From Thunnus maccoyii (taxonomy: Eukaryota > Chordata > Actinopteri > Scombriformes > Scombridae): DNA of 64,000 bases. This document shows positions 11,690-24,642 of this stretch, piece after piece. A program made the position numbers and the translations under genes. Numbering within the stretch: position 1 is the stretch's first letter; every line of letters begins with the position of its first letter. Where the stretch lies: assembly GCF_910596095.1 (NCBI RefSeq), contig NC_056555.1, positions 10,107,501 through 10,171,500 on the forward strand, given 5' to 3'. The notes under the pieces were generated by a model. The model searched no databases, had not been told where the DNA came from, and saw nothing but the letters and a program-made list of their open reading frames with translations.

Positions 11690-14600
11690 ATGCCTCCCTC
11701 GTGCTGTGGCTGCCTGTCACAGTACACCCATCATCATCTGGTTGCCTTCTGCCTCACCTTCTTTAGGTAATCTACACCCACTCTGCCCTGCTGCCTTACA
11801 GGTTTCCCTCAAACCTGTTGGAGCATTTGAAACATTTAGCATTTTGTTTTTGTCTTTTAGATTAATTTTAATGATCTATTTGCTTTATTGTATATTAACT
11901 GGAAAGAGTCACAGGAAAAAAGGGGGAAAATGAGATTTCCAACCCTTTTGTCACAGATTTGAGCCAAAAAAAAAGCCTAACTAGCCTGCTGAGCTTCACA
12001 TGAACCACAAGAAAATAGCGGACTTGCATACTAGAGGATGCAGAACGAAAAGAAAATATCAGTGTAGCTACTGTAAAAACACTGAATGTGAATGGATGTA
12101 AGTTGGTCATTTAGGTCAAAGGTCTTGGGGGCAAGGTTAACCCAGGTCAGACATCAATGGGCTATGTATGTTGATTTCCAATCGACAGGGTTGCTACACG
12201 GATTGGAAAAGTCTTGAGAAGTAGGGAAACACTTAAAAGATAAGTGGTAACAGTAAAGAATATAGACAGTTTGTAAAATGTGGATTTGTGGAGATTATCT
12301 TGTTTTTAATAATTGTCTGCATGCGGCCGTGCTCGCTTCAGAGCTCAAACAAACAAAAAAATCAGGTGATATTAAAACTGAGATGCTGCAGCGATATTAA
12401 ACAGTGCATGAGTCATATGAGTCAGCTGGTGAGTTTCAAACCTTTCTTTGTTTAAGGCCCCCTCGGTCAGCGTAGTTAATCTTTAATTACAGTACTTGTG
12501 CGCCAATGTCACGACACTCCTATCAGGAGCAAAGCGAAGTGCCGTCCGCAGCAGTCGGTAGGGCAGAATGAATACTGCGGTTCAGCAGAAAAGTTGGAGC
12601 TGTATTGGATTTTGCTCCATTTCCCGTTTCTCAGATAAAGATGTCCGGTGTTTCCTGTCATTTCTCTCAGCAGAAGTGAACCGCTACTTCTGTGAAATTT
12701 AACCTTCGGCTAAAGAATAAAGAGCATCCCCTCAAGCTGAAGTATGAACTTTGACCCGGGCCATTCAACACGGATAGTTTTTAAATAGGTCTCGCCCTCA
12801 AATTGCTTTTACTTGCTGAGTTAAGTTCCTTCTGTCACTTCCAGCTATGTGTTGCTGCATGCGTCCAGGAAGACATTCAGCAATGTGAAAGTGAGCATCT
12901 CAGCCCAGTGGACGCCATCCGCCCAGAATGACAGTGCGGCTGCTTTCTCCCCTGGTCAGGTACTGAGAACACAGTAGTATAAAATACAGAACAGTTCAAT
13001 GCAGTCTGGATTAGATCAATTTTAGTGTTTCTTCAGAAAAAATACAAACAAAATAAACGTTTTTTTATATTTTTCAAATGCAGATTATTTCATTCTGAGG
13101 ACTGAAACGTTGTGTTTGATAAAGTGAGGTCAAGTGATGGAGAGTGTGGGGGATTCTTTTGATCCTAAGCACCTGTCACTAAGACTTTATGGTGTGTCAG
13201 GTGTATTATAACTACTCCTGTACATTGTAGGCAGCTATAGTATATAGTACAATTCAATGTAAAATGGACAGCAACAATACTTTTCTTGTATCAGGTTCTT
13301 GGGAAACTTTTATGACATTTAAACCCCTGTCATAGATAAACGTAATAAATTGTCTTGTCTCTGGCTGTTCCAGACATGGGAGGACAATCATCTGTTTGCA
13401 GATGAAAAGCAGGCCACTCTGTTCCTGGGAGCTCTGGACTCCATCTTCCTCTTCTCATACGCCGTGGTGAGTAGGGAACATGATTTTCTGTGTTTGATGA
13501 GCTTCTGACATCAGAGCTGTCGGCTACAAAAACTAACAGAACCGGTTTCACGGTGTGCCAAGTAGGAGCGGAGAGAACCTGATACCTGTTGAGTTCAAAT
13601 TTCTTCTGCAGGTGGAAAAACTCTGAATATAAATCATGTAAACTGTGATGGATTGGCAGCCCGTCCGGGTTGTAACTCTTCGGTCTTGTCCACACAGGGT
13701 CTGTATTTCAGCGGCGTGATCGGGGACAGACTGAACCTGCGCTACGTGCTCTGCTTCGGCCTGTGTGGCTCCGCTGCAGTGGTGAGTACACAGACCAGAA
13801 GTTGACTAAACAGTACACATCTAATCATTGATAGTGTGCCCATGTGGTCTCATCTTTTCTCAGAACAAGTATGTTTGTAAACCTTAGCTTTTCTGTGGTG
13901 TATGCATCTTTCAAGCCCTGTTTTGTGCATACGCAGCGGTTATAAATGAAACCCCCTGGTTGCACTTCTTGTTTCACACATGCAGTACATTATTCTCCAT
14001 GATGATGCTTTTGAAAGAAGTCAAATTCCAAAACTAGATATTTGGGAAGTGAAAAATAAATGGTATCTATTAGGACGAAGTGATCGCTGGCATTAATATA
14101 AAAGCTGTTCGTGTTTTTGCAGGAGTTTGTGTTCGGCACTTTGACTGAATGGCTCCACATCTACAACATCTATCTGTACTGCAGCCTGTGGGTGCTGAAC
14201 GGCCTGCTGCAGTCCGCCGTCTGGCCCTGCGTGGTGGCCGTCATGGGCAACTGGTTCGGCAAGACGGGGTGAGTGTTTGCAAAACCTGTTTTTTATCCAA
14301 CATTACCTCTAAATTTTACCGGTGGATATGTTTAGTCACAACTGCAGCATCCATCCAGCTTAGAAATACTTAGTCAAGCCTGTGTCTTCCAGGTCGAGCT
14401 CTATGATACACGCCCACACACGGAAACACAGGAAACGCACACGCTCACACTCGCACAATGACACCTATTCACCAGTGCTGCTGCCCCAACATAGACGCCA
14501 TTTAGACTCAGTTTTCCTCCGCAGCAGAACTTGTAAACATAACTTGTTGAATATAAAAATAGCGAGTCAGTGGGCCATCTGTTAGGTTGCATTTAGTAAA

Positions 14601-16895
14601 TTATAGCATGTTTTGTTGTACTTTTCAAAGTGTTCGAAGTAGTTTTGAAAAAGAGAGATTTTTAGGAAATTATTACACCGGTTAAATGTTACATGAAGTA
14701 GTTGGAAAGTATTTTTTCCTCATTTTCCAGGCGTGGCTTTGTGTTTGGCCTGTGGAGCGCGTGCGCCTCTGTCGGTAACATCCTGGGCGCCTTCTTGGCA
14801 TCCAGCGTGCTCAAGTATGGATACGAGGTGAAGCACACACACACACACCTGATCGATGCCTTGTTACCATGGCATTCTCAGCATCTTAATACTAACATAT
14901 TGCTTTACGGTGTATGCAGTATGCCTTCCTGGTGACCTCAGTGGTGCAGTTTGCAGGTGGGGTGGTGGTGTTCTTTGGCCTGCTCACATCTCCAAAAGAA
15001 GTCGGTAAGCACTGCAAGGAATATGGACATATTCCATATAACTTTAAGAGATTAAATGTTTTGATATATGTGTGTGTACTCGTATGGGTCATATTGCTAC
15101 TTTCAACTGTGGAAACTGTGCCTGAAATAGAAACATTCATAGTTGTCTACAAACAGTGTTTGTATTACCTAAACTCTCGATTGAATTCAGGCTTCAGCTT
15201 TTATGTTTATGTGCGTGCCAGGTCTGAGTTTGGAGTCAGAGACTGGACTCAGCCCTGTGGAGACGGACACAGACAGCCACAGACCTCTGATGAGCGATGA
15301 GGATGATGAGGTGGAAGCGGAGGCGTACGCCAGACGATACCAGTCAGTCCAGCAGCCGGACGAACCTCCGGCCGAGTCCCCTCAAGCTGTCAGCTTCTTT
15401 CAGGCTTTCTGTCTGCCTGGAGTGCTGCCTGTAAGTCTGCAGCTCCAGCATGTCAAGACAAATGTATTTTAACCATGTATGTGCTTTAAAGACAATACAT
15501 GATACAAATACAGCTACACTATATATATATATATGGTCATGGATACATTTTTTTTCGCCCCATATTAATGTCTTTCTGTTTGTACTGCAGTATTCCCTGG
15601 CGTATGCCTGTCTGAAGCTGGTCAACTACTCCTTCTTCTTCTGGCTTCCTTTCTACCTGAGCAACAACTACGGCTGGAAGGAGGCCGAGGCCGACCGTCT
15701 GTCTGTGTGGTACGATGTCGGAGGAATCATCGGTGAGTGGCAGGCTTAGCCCGTCAACAAAACGACATTTCTGTGTTTTCTGTTTCTTATAAAAAAATAA
15801 TCACTTTTTTCAGTGGACATTGGTACGGGGGAAAAACAGGACAATATAGCTATTATATTTGTTTGTATGCCCTTATCTCTTTGATACAACATTAAACATC
15901 CTTAGAGTTTGAGTGTTAACTGTCTTTTTTTCCTCTTTTTGTCTTTTTTAATCTTGTTTTTTCCCGTGTCAGGGGGAACACTTCAGGGTCTGATCTCTGA
16001 CTTCATGGGAAAGAGATCACCGGTGTTGGCCATAAGTCTGGCGCTAGCAATGGGAGCTCTGGTGGGATACAGCCGTGAGTACACACATGACACATGATAT
16101 CTGTAAGAGTATGAAAGGTCAAAATGAAATAATAAATTTAATACCGGTCTTTTCCACAGTTGTCATTTTGTATTTTGACTCCCTCTTCTTCTCCTCCATC
16201 CCTCTCAGACTCGCCTAATGACCAGGTGATTAACGCAGCGCTGTTGGCCACCACAGGCTTCTTTATCGGCGGCCCATCCAACATGATCAGCTCGGCCATA
16301 TCTGCCGACCTGGGGAGACAGGAGGCTCTCAGGGGCAGTCAGGAGGCTCTGGCTACCGTTACCGGCATAGTGGATGGAACTGGAAGTATAGGAGCTGCTG
16401 GAGGACAGGTAAAAAAAAAAAAAAAAATACAGGACATTTCATGCAATGCAACTTGTAAACTCATTGTGCTTTACATAAAACAGTACAAAAGGAACAACAA
16501 TTTATGTTTCCATCATCTTCTAGTACCTGGTGTCCCTGATTGAGAGCAAGCTGGGCTGGATGTATGTCTTCTACTTCTTTGTTGTCATGGTAAGATCATT
16601 TCCTGAAATCACAATCACAGCTACAGCATCTTACTTGACAGTCCCGACTCAGTATATTCATGTCTGTGGGATTTTGCATTGATGTAAAATAAAAATTAAT
16701 TTACCAGCTGATTTCTTAATGTTTATATGATGTACTTCCTTTATCCTCTTCATTTGTCTTTCTGAATGGACACCACAAATGTGTGACTTTTTACATTTAC
16801 AGACAGGGGGCAGCATTGTGTTCATCACTCCGCTGATCCTCAGGGAAGTGCGAGCCATGTGGAGAGACAGACGAGCGCTGCACCGCCAGCTGTGA
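11690..16895 (+). CDS. slc37a3: SLC37A3, sugar phosphate exchanger family member 3
   Basis: Major-facilitator membrane protein of about 502 residues (human 494). Exons: 11690-11766, 12845-12959, 13374-13466, 13698-13781, 14123-14268, 14731-14827, 14920-15004, 15222-15430, 15591-15732, 15973-16074, 16209-16408, 16524-16589, 16803-16895; all phases agree. The start MPPSCCGC is the first in-frame ATG after stops at 11570 and 11588. Family blocks: LLHASRKTFSNVKVSIS, GVIGDRLNLR (MFS motif A), PCVVAVMGNWFGK, FGLWSACASVGNILGA, LVNYSFFFWLPFYLS, YDVGGIIGGTLQG, TGFFIGGPSNMISSAIS. The acidic loop after the sixth helix (SDEDDEVEAEAY) is divergent. In mammals the family sits in the ER membrane, and SLC37A3 has been linked to lysosomal bisphosphonate release with ATRAID. 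Convergent with the CDK inhibitor gene downstream. Confidence 0.95.
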
Positions 16896-18390
16896 AAGCC
16901 TCAACATCTGCCAGGCATAATGTTTTCTCTTATCGGGGCTTATCACAGCAGGGCTGCTCAGAGTTTCGAGATGCGAAAAGCCACGACGGTGAAGGTGCCC
17001 TGGAGTTTTCAAGAGCCGTAGGTTTGTCTCTTAACACCCATGTGCACAGACCAAGACTCTTTGAACACAACACTGACGTCTTATCCACTCACTAAAAGCC
17101 TAAAATGTAAATGTACACCTCCTGTAGGATGAATGCAAGGATTTAGAGCTGAAGTGCCTGATTGAAAGAAGCTTTCAGGCCTCGCAGGGCCAACACAGAA
17201 TTTACTCGTGTATATATTTTAGGTTTTAAACGGTTGTAAATACTTTTTTACATGCACTATAGTTGTACTTGAATCTAGATTAATCAATTTAAACTTTTAA
17301 CCCAGAAGTTCTTAACTTCAGGATCAGGCCCTCGGGAGATATTTTGGGGTTCAGAATTGCCTAAAGAATGTGATTTAATAATTGTAATGTTGAAATATAT
17401 TGTCAACTTTTGTACATATGTATGATATTTTAGTTGTTTTTGGTTGAAATGATGAATATTGCACTCTTGAAGTCTTACGGTAATTAAGCAAAGTCTGAAA
17501 AGATTTTAGTGATCAGCTTAGGTCTCAGCTGGGTTTTGGGAAACTTTCGCCTCACAGCCACTTTCTTTCTCTCCTTTACATTTTAATGTAATCAGGGTCA
17601 GAAACTGTACTGTTAAGTGTTTTCTTCGGGGGGCAGGGTCCTCTCATTACTGTGTACGTGTCAGTCTGACTTGATAATTGCTCATCATTCCAGTTTCACT
17701 TTTTGTTCACTGGAATGTTTACTCCTCCATTTTTAGTGTCTTTATCTCTCACCTTTGGTTTACAGTGCAGCGACACATTTCAGTGTGAACTACACTGACT
17801 CTTCAGAAAAAGCTTTGTCTGATTGTAGCAGAGGCTGCACATTCGTTTGTTTGATGAACTTGACTCAGTCTGTCTGTTAGTTATTACATTTTAACAACCA
17901 TTGAAGGTAAAACAGTTCTCTTTTTATGGTGTATTTACTGACATATAAATGGTGGGAAAATTATCGTACAACACCAGCCTTATGCTAGTGAATGTTTGGA
18001 CAAGTTATCTACTTTACGGGACACTGTGGTCCATAACCAGCCAACATTTGGAGAATGATTGCTTTTGGTTCAAATCAGTAAAACTGTAGAATTGTCGACA
18101 CAACAGGTCATTTGTTTCCTTGCACAGAGATTCACAAATCATCATGTAAATTGCTTTTAACATGTGGGAAGAGGGGTATTAGGGCATGTTTATATTATTG
18201 TCAAACCTGGAGAGACGGAGCTTAAAGTGAGACTTGCCAAGCTCATGTAACAGAATGTAAATTGGAATGTGTTACTCTACCTGTGGTGTATTTTTAAATT
18301 TGTTTTATTTTTATTTATGTGTACTTTTCAAGTTTTAACCAATGTAAATGCAATTTTCCTGTGAAATAAATGCAAGTTACATTTTGCAAA
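16896..18390 (+). other. slc37a3 3' untranslated region with polyadenylation signal
   Basis: Follows the TGA stop without another convincing reading frame. AT-rich sequence runs about 1.47 kb to AATAAA at 18365-18370, followed shortly by GT-rich sequence. The exact cleavage point is not visible. Confidence 0.65.
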
Positions 18391-18418
18391 ATCCGAGTTA
18401 AGTTGTAAAGCACCAAAA

Positions 18419-18427
18419 ATATATATA

Positions 18428-18466
<39 letters not shown>

Positions 18467-18500
18467 GTATGTATATGTGTATATATACACTATATTTTAG
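18419..18500. repeat. (TG)n/(TA)n compound microsatellite
   Basis: TATATATG followed by about eight TG units, then about ten TA units and TGTATGTATATGTG. It lies in the gap between the 3' ends of slc37a3 and the CDK inhibitor gene. Confidence 0.9.
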
Positions 18501-21500
18501 TTTTAGTAGGTTCTAAGCTACATTTAGCCACATTATTGTTGTCAAATACACTGTAAATGCATAATAACCCGTAAATAACAGCCTACTTTGATGATAGGAT
18601 GATTTACATACAATGTTACTTCAAAACCACCAGGGGGTGCTTTTAATACTTATAACAGTTAAAATAGGGTGAAAAAAATACTTCATACCAGTCTTTTGTG
18701 GTTTATGTCAATATCAATCATGAACATTTTATTATTTTGAGCACACTTATATGAAATCAACATCATAAAGGGCAACAGTGCACCAACAACCCAGCAATGG
18801 AATCTCTTTACATTTTCTATACAAAAAATCACTATCAAAAAGGATATGATTCTGAGCCCATACAATTACACTTCTTACATATGTTGCAAAATGGTATACA
18901 AAGATTATCATACATTCATGCATATACAGAGTAAAAAAATACTACACTGATATAGCTGCGACAGGTCAATTAGGAAAGCAATGTTTGCTTGGGCACAGTG
19001 AGAAATTTACAGATCCATCTTGGCATTTTTATTTTAGTTTTCCTTTTTTTTTTTTTCCTCCCAGCAGACTTGAAGAAACCCGAAGAAACCAATGAAGAAA
19101 TTCAAAAACTGAGTCCAGAAATTTGACAAGTCTAGTGGGAGAGGAAGTTATTTAATTGTCAAGAAATTCCTCATCTGTGCCACAGTTTCTCAGTGAAGAT
19201 TTGTATGTTGTTTTTTTTTTAAAGATTACCATAAAAAAATAGTTCTCTTGTCAACAATGTTTAAAGTAGTGCAAAGATTATAGTTTCAGAAATAACACAG
19301 TTAGTTATAGCAACAAAAAAAAATAGGGAATTTATAATTATTTCCCTACAAACAAACAATACAAACTCAAAATAAGTTAATATAGACTTTGAAAGTTTCG
19401 TCTTAAACACGCTGAGAAAGTAGGTGCACACGAACATCTGTCTCTCTCACACACACACACACACAATGACAAAAATAAAACAAGTAATCCTGACGAATTT
19501 AAAATAATTTCAAATAGTTTGCTATTTTTAAAACTGTGAAATATAGTCTTGTACAACCATGAAAAAACCCGACATTGTGTTAACACGATTGTGAACGACT
19601 GCTTTCATGCCAATTTTTCGCAGAGACTGAGGCGGTTGGTTCATGAAAGAGAGACCGAGAGACTTTTTAAGGGGGCAGACAAAAGCCTGTCTGAATCACA
19701 GGCCACTTGTCCGGCCGGAGGAATCCTTTGATCCAGAAGGGGTCTGAGACATTTTCTCTATTAAAGTAAGTCCCTTTTCCTCATCCCCCCCCGCCCCCCC
19801 TTTCCCCCTTCCCCCTTCCCCCTCCTCCACTCCCCTAGTCTGTCTATTTCTGGGAAAGCTGTCAAAGCAAAGTGAGGCAGTGAGAGAGCGAGAGACAACA
19901 AAAGCCGTCTGGCTCCCCCGAGAGACCGGAGTTTCCTCTGTGCGGAGCTGGGCCCCGCTCTGACACACTGACTCTTTTACCTGATGTGAAAAGAAGCTTT
20001 TACCACAACAGAATAATAAGCCCCCCCTCCCTCCTCCCCCCTATTTCTGTCTCTCTGTCTCTCTTTAGTGCCTGTGGACACAAACAACCTGAGCTTTTTT
20101 TTTTTTTTTTTTTTTTTGTATTTAACTTGTGTTAAACTTATTTTACTGAATCACTTGACGAGGTAGTAAGAGTGGATTCATCCAGATTATGGCTTTTTAT
20201 CCATTTACAAATTAGAATCACTGTAGGAAAGGAAAAAAGAAGCAAGCACATCAAACTTGAAGATTGTGCAGTTATGGATCACAGAAAACTTTAAAAACAC
20301 AGTGACTTTGTCTTTTTTTTTTTTTAGTGTGTTTTCACTATATAGTTGAAGATCTATGCAGGTTTGAGATCTTCTGTGACCCGTAACTGATCAGTCAAGC
20401 TGTGAGCGGCTTGTATAAATGATGTGTTGCTAATTAAATGGCACAGTAATTCCTCTTTGGTTCAACTGCCTCAGCTGCCACAACTTTAACAACTGGTGGG
20501 AAAAACCTCAACACGAACACCAAACCAACACATTCACACACAAACACTTACATGCTTATATATACCCAATGCAAACACTTGATGACTAAATGTGACGCGG
20601 CTCGACTCTTCATATAAAATCACCAGAAGCGGAACCAGTGTTGATTCCTCTGATCTGAGCTGCAACACAGTGATTAAATGCTACATTCCCTTCAAGGAGA
20701 AAAGCATATTTAAAAAGTTGGGACATCACATGAAGACAAAGAGTGGGAAATGCTACATTGTTAAAAGCATAAAGCTGAAAAAAAAAAAAAAAACCCTAAA
20801 TAAGGTATGTTCTGGTCTGCTGCCAAAGAAAAGCTGATTTTTACAACCCCGTTATGCAAATATTACAAAGCAAAAAGTGAAAATAGTTGGAAATTTGTTT
20901 TGCTATGTTGCGATTGTGTAAATTATACATGGCCAATGTTTTTAAGTGGCAACGGTGGAGTGTATGTGAGCCATAATCAGGCATAATTTGGGGGCAATGG
21001 CACAGGGTTCCACAAACACCTTATCTTACCTCGTTTTACACATTGCTCGTCTATTCTTTTTTTTTCCATTTTTAATTTATTTCGACGATGATCTAGCATC
21101 GTGAATAATAAATAAATAGTCACATATGAAACATTATTATTATTATTACTCAGAATTTAAGCCGCATTACCTCATCGCTGAACCTCCACCGTTGACCTTT
21201 AACCTGGAGCTAATCACGGTCGCGCTGCCAATTTTGAGGTTTTGACCCCTCCTGAGCTCTCGGAGCGATGGGGGTGAGGCTAAAGGCTGTAAGCATGGTG
21301 CGCGGCCAGGAATAGTAACTCATCTAATCAAAACCTCTTATGACTTTTAGCAAGAGGGAGAAAAAAGGTCGAGGACTGAGGTCAGGACCTTGACAAATAC
21401 TATCTGAGACCCGTTCAGAAGAAAATTTACCTCCTAGAACAAGAGCTCATTTTCTGTTATTTCCTGAAAGAGTGCATTCAAAATCATTTCACAGTATAGT

Positions 21501-21785
21501 CTAAAGCTGAGAAAAACAGTATATAAGATGTATATAATATTTATAATTATCCACAAAAACCGTTGTTAAAGTCTGAGCTTGATTAACTAGGAAAATCGTA
21601 GCTTCCTTGTGCTGAAAGTTTAAGGTATGTGGTGTCAGAGGAGTTTTTAAGCCCATGCTGCATGAGCTTGTGGACAGTCTGTTACATAATGCTACATATA
21701 TACATAAGATACAAGATCTATGTGAGGTGACGTGTAGAGGATGTCGACCACTAAGTGATCCTCCTCTGGGTCTCGTTGTGCTTTT
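18501..21785. other. Tail-to-tail interval; 3' untranslated region of the CDK inhibitor gene (minus strand)
   Basis: No coding region is supported. Minus-strand AATAAA signals (TTTATT on plus) occur at 21077-21082 and again near 19028 and 18729, so the inhibitor transcript could have a 0.7-kb or a 2.7- to 3-kb tail. The interval also has C-rich polypyrimidine DNA at 19785-19830, a (CA)n run at about 19446-19465 and a poly-T run at 20096-20117. Confidence 0.5.
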
Positions 21786-22426
21786 CTACTGCCGAGAGGA
21801 TGCTTTGTAGTGGAGAAGCTTCCTCTTCTTCACCTTGAAGAAATCTGGAGAGGGCAAGAGGACAACGTCAGGAAAAATGACTTAAATCTGTTCTCTATGT
21901 CGATATATATATATGGATTTTTCATGAGCTTACCTGTGATGGAAGCCTGTCTATGTTTTCCCAGCCGTTGGATCCTGTAGCACCCCCTTGTGGTCACCTC
22001 CAGGTACTCATCCCCGGACCCTGACGAGCTGCTAGAAATTGGCGAACCCTCGCCTGACGAAGACGACATCCGCCTCTTGCCCTTCGCCGCCCCGCCTCCA
22101 GGCCGCACCACTGGCCTCACCGTGCAGCTGCGGTAAAACGTCGGCACGTCCTGGCACCTGAGCTCCTCCCACTCGATGTTGTCGGCCTGTCCCGGCACGT
22201 CGCTCTGGAAATCGAAGTTCCAACGCTTGTTGGCCACCTCCACGCTCATGCAGAGCAGCCGCTGGAAGTCGTGCTGCAGCTGCTGGTGGTCCACGGGCCC
22301 GAAGAGATTCCTCCGCACCGGCCCCACCTTCAGCTTCAAGGCCTCGATGCCCCCGAGTCGAGAAAGCTCCGAGTCAGACGACATAGCTGGTCCTGCTGTT
22401 GCTGTTGATGAAGAGGCCATCTCCAT
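21786..22426 (-). CDS. cdkn1a: CIP/KIP cyclin-dependent kinase inhibitor, p21 type (cdkn1a-like; possibly the teleost cdkn1d paralogue)
   Basis: Nuclear inhibitor of cyclin-CDK complexes that also binds PCNA. Two coding exons, 22426-21934 and 21844-21786, give 183 residues (human p21 has 164). Motifs in order: cyclin-binding RRNLFGP (residues 38-44), CDK-binding RWNFDFQ (68-74), basic KGKRR (115-119), a serine-rich linker, then QASITDFF (160-167), a PCNA-interaction motif with the TD pair and a basic residue four places on. That set is diagnostic of p21-type rather than p27 or p57 proteins. A second cyclin motif, KKRKLL, follows. The intron splits the D codon of the PCNA motif. The first ATG in this exon is used here, but the leader exon offers an in-frame ATG at 25742 that would add five residues. 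Which p21 paralogue it is cannot be settled from sequence alone. Confidence 0.85.
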
Positions 22427-22561
22427 GTCCCTGTCAGAGAACAAACACATGCAGACATTCAAAGTGGGAAAAGGGCAGAGGTTGAGCGTTGGTTCTGTTA
22501 GGCCTGCAGAGTTTCAATGAGGTGTGATCTGGGTTTTTCATTGGCTTGGATTACACACACA

Positions 22562-24400
22562 CATACAAGCTATTAAGGCCTCAAACCCCCCCCACACACA
22601 CACACCAGTATCTGCCCTCTTGGGCGCCTCTTGTGTTTTATGTGATCAAATGCATGTGTGCCTTAACCTGCCGAGTAATTACTTCAGCAACAGGTAACTG
22701 GACGAACACCAAATAAATCTCCAACAACATTCACTGCCCTGCCGCGGTGTCAAAATGAACCTGATTCTCCACCTGCTCTGGTGTCTGGCAGCCAAAGGTC
22801 GACAGTAAAGGTTGGCAGGGTCACACAGAGAAAAGGCCCATATGGGCTACTTGTGAGGAATGTCTGCAGCACTCCCCTGCTGCTATCTGACAAAGTTAAT
22901 TAGAGCAATACTGTTGAATTCTGAGGGTAAGTGCTGCGCTGCTCTTTGAGTTTCAACTTCATCGTATCGCCACCTGCATTGTCTCTATATGGAGTCATAA
23001 TATTTTACATGGAGGTGGGTTATATAACTACATCCTTGTAGACTCTGAGCCTATGTTTGACTCCCACTTGACTACTCAATGCTTTATCAGCTGTGTGTAG
23101 GCAGTAAAACAAGATGAGCTCAAATGATATACAGTGCAGCACGTGTCCTAGGGATGGACTGTAACTATTATAGAGATATTGTGTTACTACTGATGTAATA
23201 CTATACTATATAAGGCCTAAAATGTTGTGTTTTCCTGATATTAAAGGCTGCAAACTTTTGCATTTCTGAACTACAATAATTCTTCTAGCTGAGTGAAATC
23301 AATAACATTTCCTCTGAGTGTTTGACCAACATTTAAAAATTGTTAATGCACTGCTAATGCTCTACTGCACTGGGGCCCAGGCACTGCAATTAGTTTACTG
23401 TAATATGATTAATTGGCAGTTACTTTGGTAATATGCATTAACAGACAAACTATACTGGTAAGGCTGACTCCTGCATTTTTAACCTGATCTTGAGGCCCCA
23501 TCTTGCATAGGGGCCCTGTGACAAAAACTTAAAATACCTTTAATACTTCAGTTAATAGTTTGCTTATGATGCAATACGTTTAAATGTAATATAGTTGTCA
23601 CAAATTAACTTGGAGACAAGGGGACGGGGGAGCTGAATAGGGGCCCCACAGTTCCTTTTTTTACCCTGGGTCTCCTGTGGTGGGTTAATCTCACTCTGTC
23701 CAGTAGAGTTAAAAATAACAAGAGTCAAATCCAAGATATTGCAACAATCTTGGCCTATTTACTCAAAATAAAGTAAAACCTGATGTTGCCTATACCTTCA
23801 TCTCTGCTCTGAACAGCATTAACAAAGATACACTTCTTCCCGAGAACATAAAATAGTTACAAGTTTATTTAACAGCTGTGTTTTGTTTTGGTGCAGCAAA
23901 GTTTTATAGCAGTGAGCCATTCATTATCTGCTTAATTAAGTGAAATTAACTGAAATGTCTGTGGTGAGTCACAGTTAAAACACCGAAAAGGGAGAAACAT
24001 AGAAGAAACTACCATTTCAGCCTGAAGTAAGGCAGAAGAGGCCCGCTTGAAAAAACCCCTGTGAGGGGGCTGAAGGGGGGAAGCACTGCATTGCGCAATT
24101 GTTTGACACTTACAGAATATATAGCTATGAAGAGCACTTTTACAAGTCAAATAGCCTGTCATTTTATGATGTCTGTCTACCCATATAAACTGTTAAAAAC
24201 ATGTGTTTGAAACCACAGCAGGCGACAAATTCAAACATTTCCCTAAGTGCATACTTTAGTCTAATCACTATTAATTATAGATTTCACCAGCACAACTTAA
24301 CTTTCCTCGTTATTAATTCCTTCATAGCTGGATAAATATGAGATAAATATAAGACTTGTTGTAACAACATTAAGAAAAGGGGGGAAAAAAAACATTTGGC
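22562..24400. other. First intron of the CDK inhibitor gene, no exon seen
   Basis: AT-rich sequence with scattered simple repeats (C-rich/CA run at 22588-22605). Open frames are short and unrelated to known families. Regulatory sites such as p53 elements would be expected in this intron of a p21 gene, but I did not find a clean two-half-site match by eye. Confidence 0.4.
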
Positions 24401-24412
24401 TTTTTTCATGCC

Positions 24413-24642
24413 CGTGTCTAGATGGTTACCCTAGATTTTTGGACTCTCGCGAGATTTGTTTCTTCATTGTGAGCGTTGTGCAAAATAATTATGTTTTATG
24501 ATGTGACAACGCTGTAGTTAAGGTCTGGTTATGTTAAGGCACAGAAAACATTTGGTTGGGGTTAATGACAGATAATGGTTTGGGTTAAAAATGATCATTC
24601 TCGCGAGATCTTTCACAAATCTAGGTTAACCATCTTGACACG
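24413..24642. mobile_element. Short inverted-repeat element with TCTCGCGAGA in both arms, in the CDK inhibitor intron
   Basis: Left arm CGTGTCTAGATGGTTACCCT and right arm AGGTTAACCATCTTGACACG are inverted copies. Inside each arm is a TCTCGCGAGA-type palindrome (left CTCTCGCGAGATT, right TCTCGCGAGATC). About 230 bp, no coding capacity; a MITE by structure. A (CTG)n stretch at 24662-24681 follows directly. Confidence 0.75.
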
